Below, piece by piece: positions 63,747 to 64,000 of a stretch of DNA of 64,000 bases; position 1 is the first letter of the stretch, and each line of letters starts with the position of its first letter. Origin of the DNA: Polymorphobacter fuscus (lineage in GTDB: Bacteria; Pseudomonadota; Alphaproteobacteria; Sphingomonadales; Sphingomonadaceae); the NCBI RefSeq assembly GCF_011927825.1, contig NZ_JAATJI010000002.1, positions 186,001-250,000 on the forward strand. Direction: 5' to 3'. Below the pieces are notes generated by a model, which was not told where the DNA came from, did no database searches, and worked only from the letters and a program-made list of their open reading frames with translations. Both the position numbers and the translations under genes were made by a program.

Positions 63747-64000
63747 TTACTTGGTGAAGGCGGTCTTCATCTTGTCGGTGGTGATGGCGACGCGGTTCTG
63801 GACCGGCTCCATCACTTCGCCCGAAAGCTTGACCATCATTTCGGTCATCTTGGAAAATTCCGAAACAGCGACGTCGAACTGCGTCTTGGCGAAATCGCTC
63901 TGGAGCTGGAACAGCTCGTTCGGGGTCTTGGCGCTGGTCATGGCGCGCGCGGCCGTCGTCGTGCTTTCGAAGCTCTTGCGCGACACTTCGCTGATATGCT
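63747..64000 (-). CDS. Phasin family protein, C-terminal part; start lies beyond the window
   Basis: About 83 residues are present and the frame stays open to the window end. Helical coiled-coil-like sequence with RKSFESTTTAARAMTSAKT, PNELFQLQSDFAKTQFD and SEFSKMTEMMVK, the TIGR01841/Phasin_2 signature. Coats polyhydroxyalkanoate granules. A GTG at 63986 is an internal codon in this reading. clpS downstream is a common gene order in alphaproteobacteria. Confidence 0.88.
   Translation of the reverse strand, partial: HISEVSRKSFESTTTAARAMTSAKTPNELFQLQSDFAKTQFDVAVSEFSKMTEMMVKLSGEVMEPVQNRVAITTDKMKTAFTK

Noticed and set aside
1..64000. CRISPR array, prophage, transposon or rRNA
   Set aside because: No direct repeats with spacers, integrase, transposase or rRNA motifs seen on reading both strands.

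Overview
The window is 64 kb of ordinary, gene-dense chromosome from a high-GC alphaproteobacterium, most likely of the order Sphingomonadales. The basis is two TonB-dependent receptors of sphingomonad style, a SapC-family protein, the paired TPR/BamB/Der cluster, an orphan CoxL-like hydroxylase, a phasin next to clpS, several GGAAC-N16/17-NGTT general-stress promoters and strong G/C at third codon positions. I see no phage, integrase, insertion sequence, CRISPR array or rRNA. One tRNA (tRNA-Val, GAC) is present. About 60 protein genes fill nearly all the DNA. Both ends of the window cut through a gene.

Layout. 1-4.2 kb: end of a D-aminoacylase gene, a CinA/PncC-type amidase, a dipeptide epimerase, then galE and a TPR-aspartyl hydroxylase on the other strand. 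4.2-9.9 kb: glnD, a 72-aa membrane protein and methylmalonyl-CoA mutase. 9.5-13.6 kb: small unknown genes, a TauD remnant, a pirin and a POT-family peptide transporter interrupted by one in-frame TAG. 13.8-16.7 kb: a tight four-gene operon (phosphatase-like protein, anchored unknown, sterol-desaturase family, Tat-type nitroreductase). 16.8-27.4 kb: DEAD-box helicase, a 972-aa TonB receptor, a secreted unknown, FAD-linked oxidase, SapC, cytochrome b561 with no normal start codon, and a ZnuD-like receptor behind a perfect palindrome.

27.6-37 kb is the stress and redox stretch: N-formylglutamate amidohydrolase, tRNA-Val, a lipoprotein, Mn-catalase, a DUF4142 protein, a ZIP transporter, an Old Yellow Enzyme with a cNMP-domain/thioredoxin-reductase-like partner, an ArsC-like protein, WrbA and a HWE/HisKA_2-type histidine kinase. 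37-46.9 kb: EVE protein, panB, the TPR/BamB/Der cluster, maleylacetoacetate isomerase, threonine aldolase, an EamA transporter, and an FNR-type regulator followed by a universal stress protein and a membrane protein preceded by an FNR box.

46.9-64 kb: orphan CoxL-like molybdenum hydroxylase with an NAD-epimerase, a secreted TonB-C-like protein, an M48 protease, aminopeptidase N, a histone-deacetylase-family enzyme, an ECF sigma/anti-sigma/Spy-like operon, D-amino acid aminotransferase, photolyase, APC permease, a second pirin, a 62-aa stress-type protein, an SDR, clpS and the end of a phasin gene.

The strongest leads are regulatory or about gene integrity: four candidate EcfG promoters, the FNR box beside an FNR gene, the amber-split transporter, and the b561 reading frame that begins right after the SapC stop without ATG, GTG or TTG. 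I did not find a clearly new multi-gene defence or mobile system.
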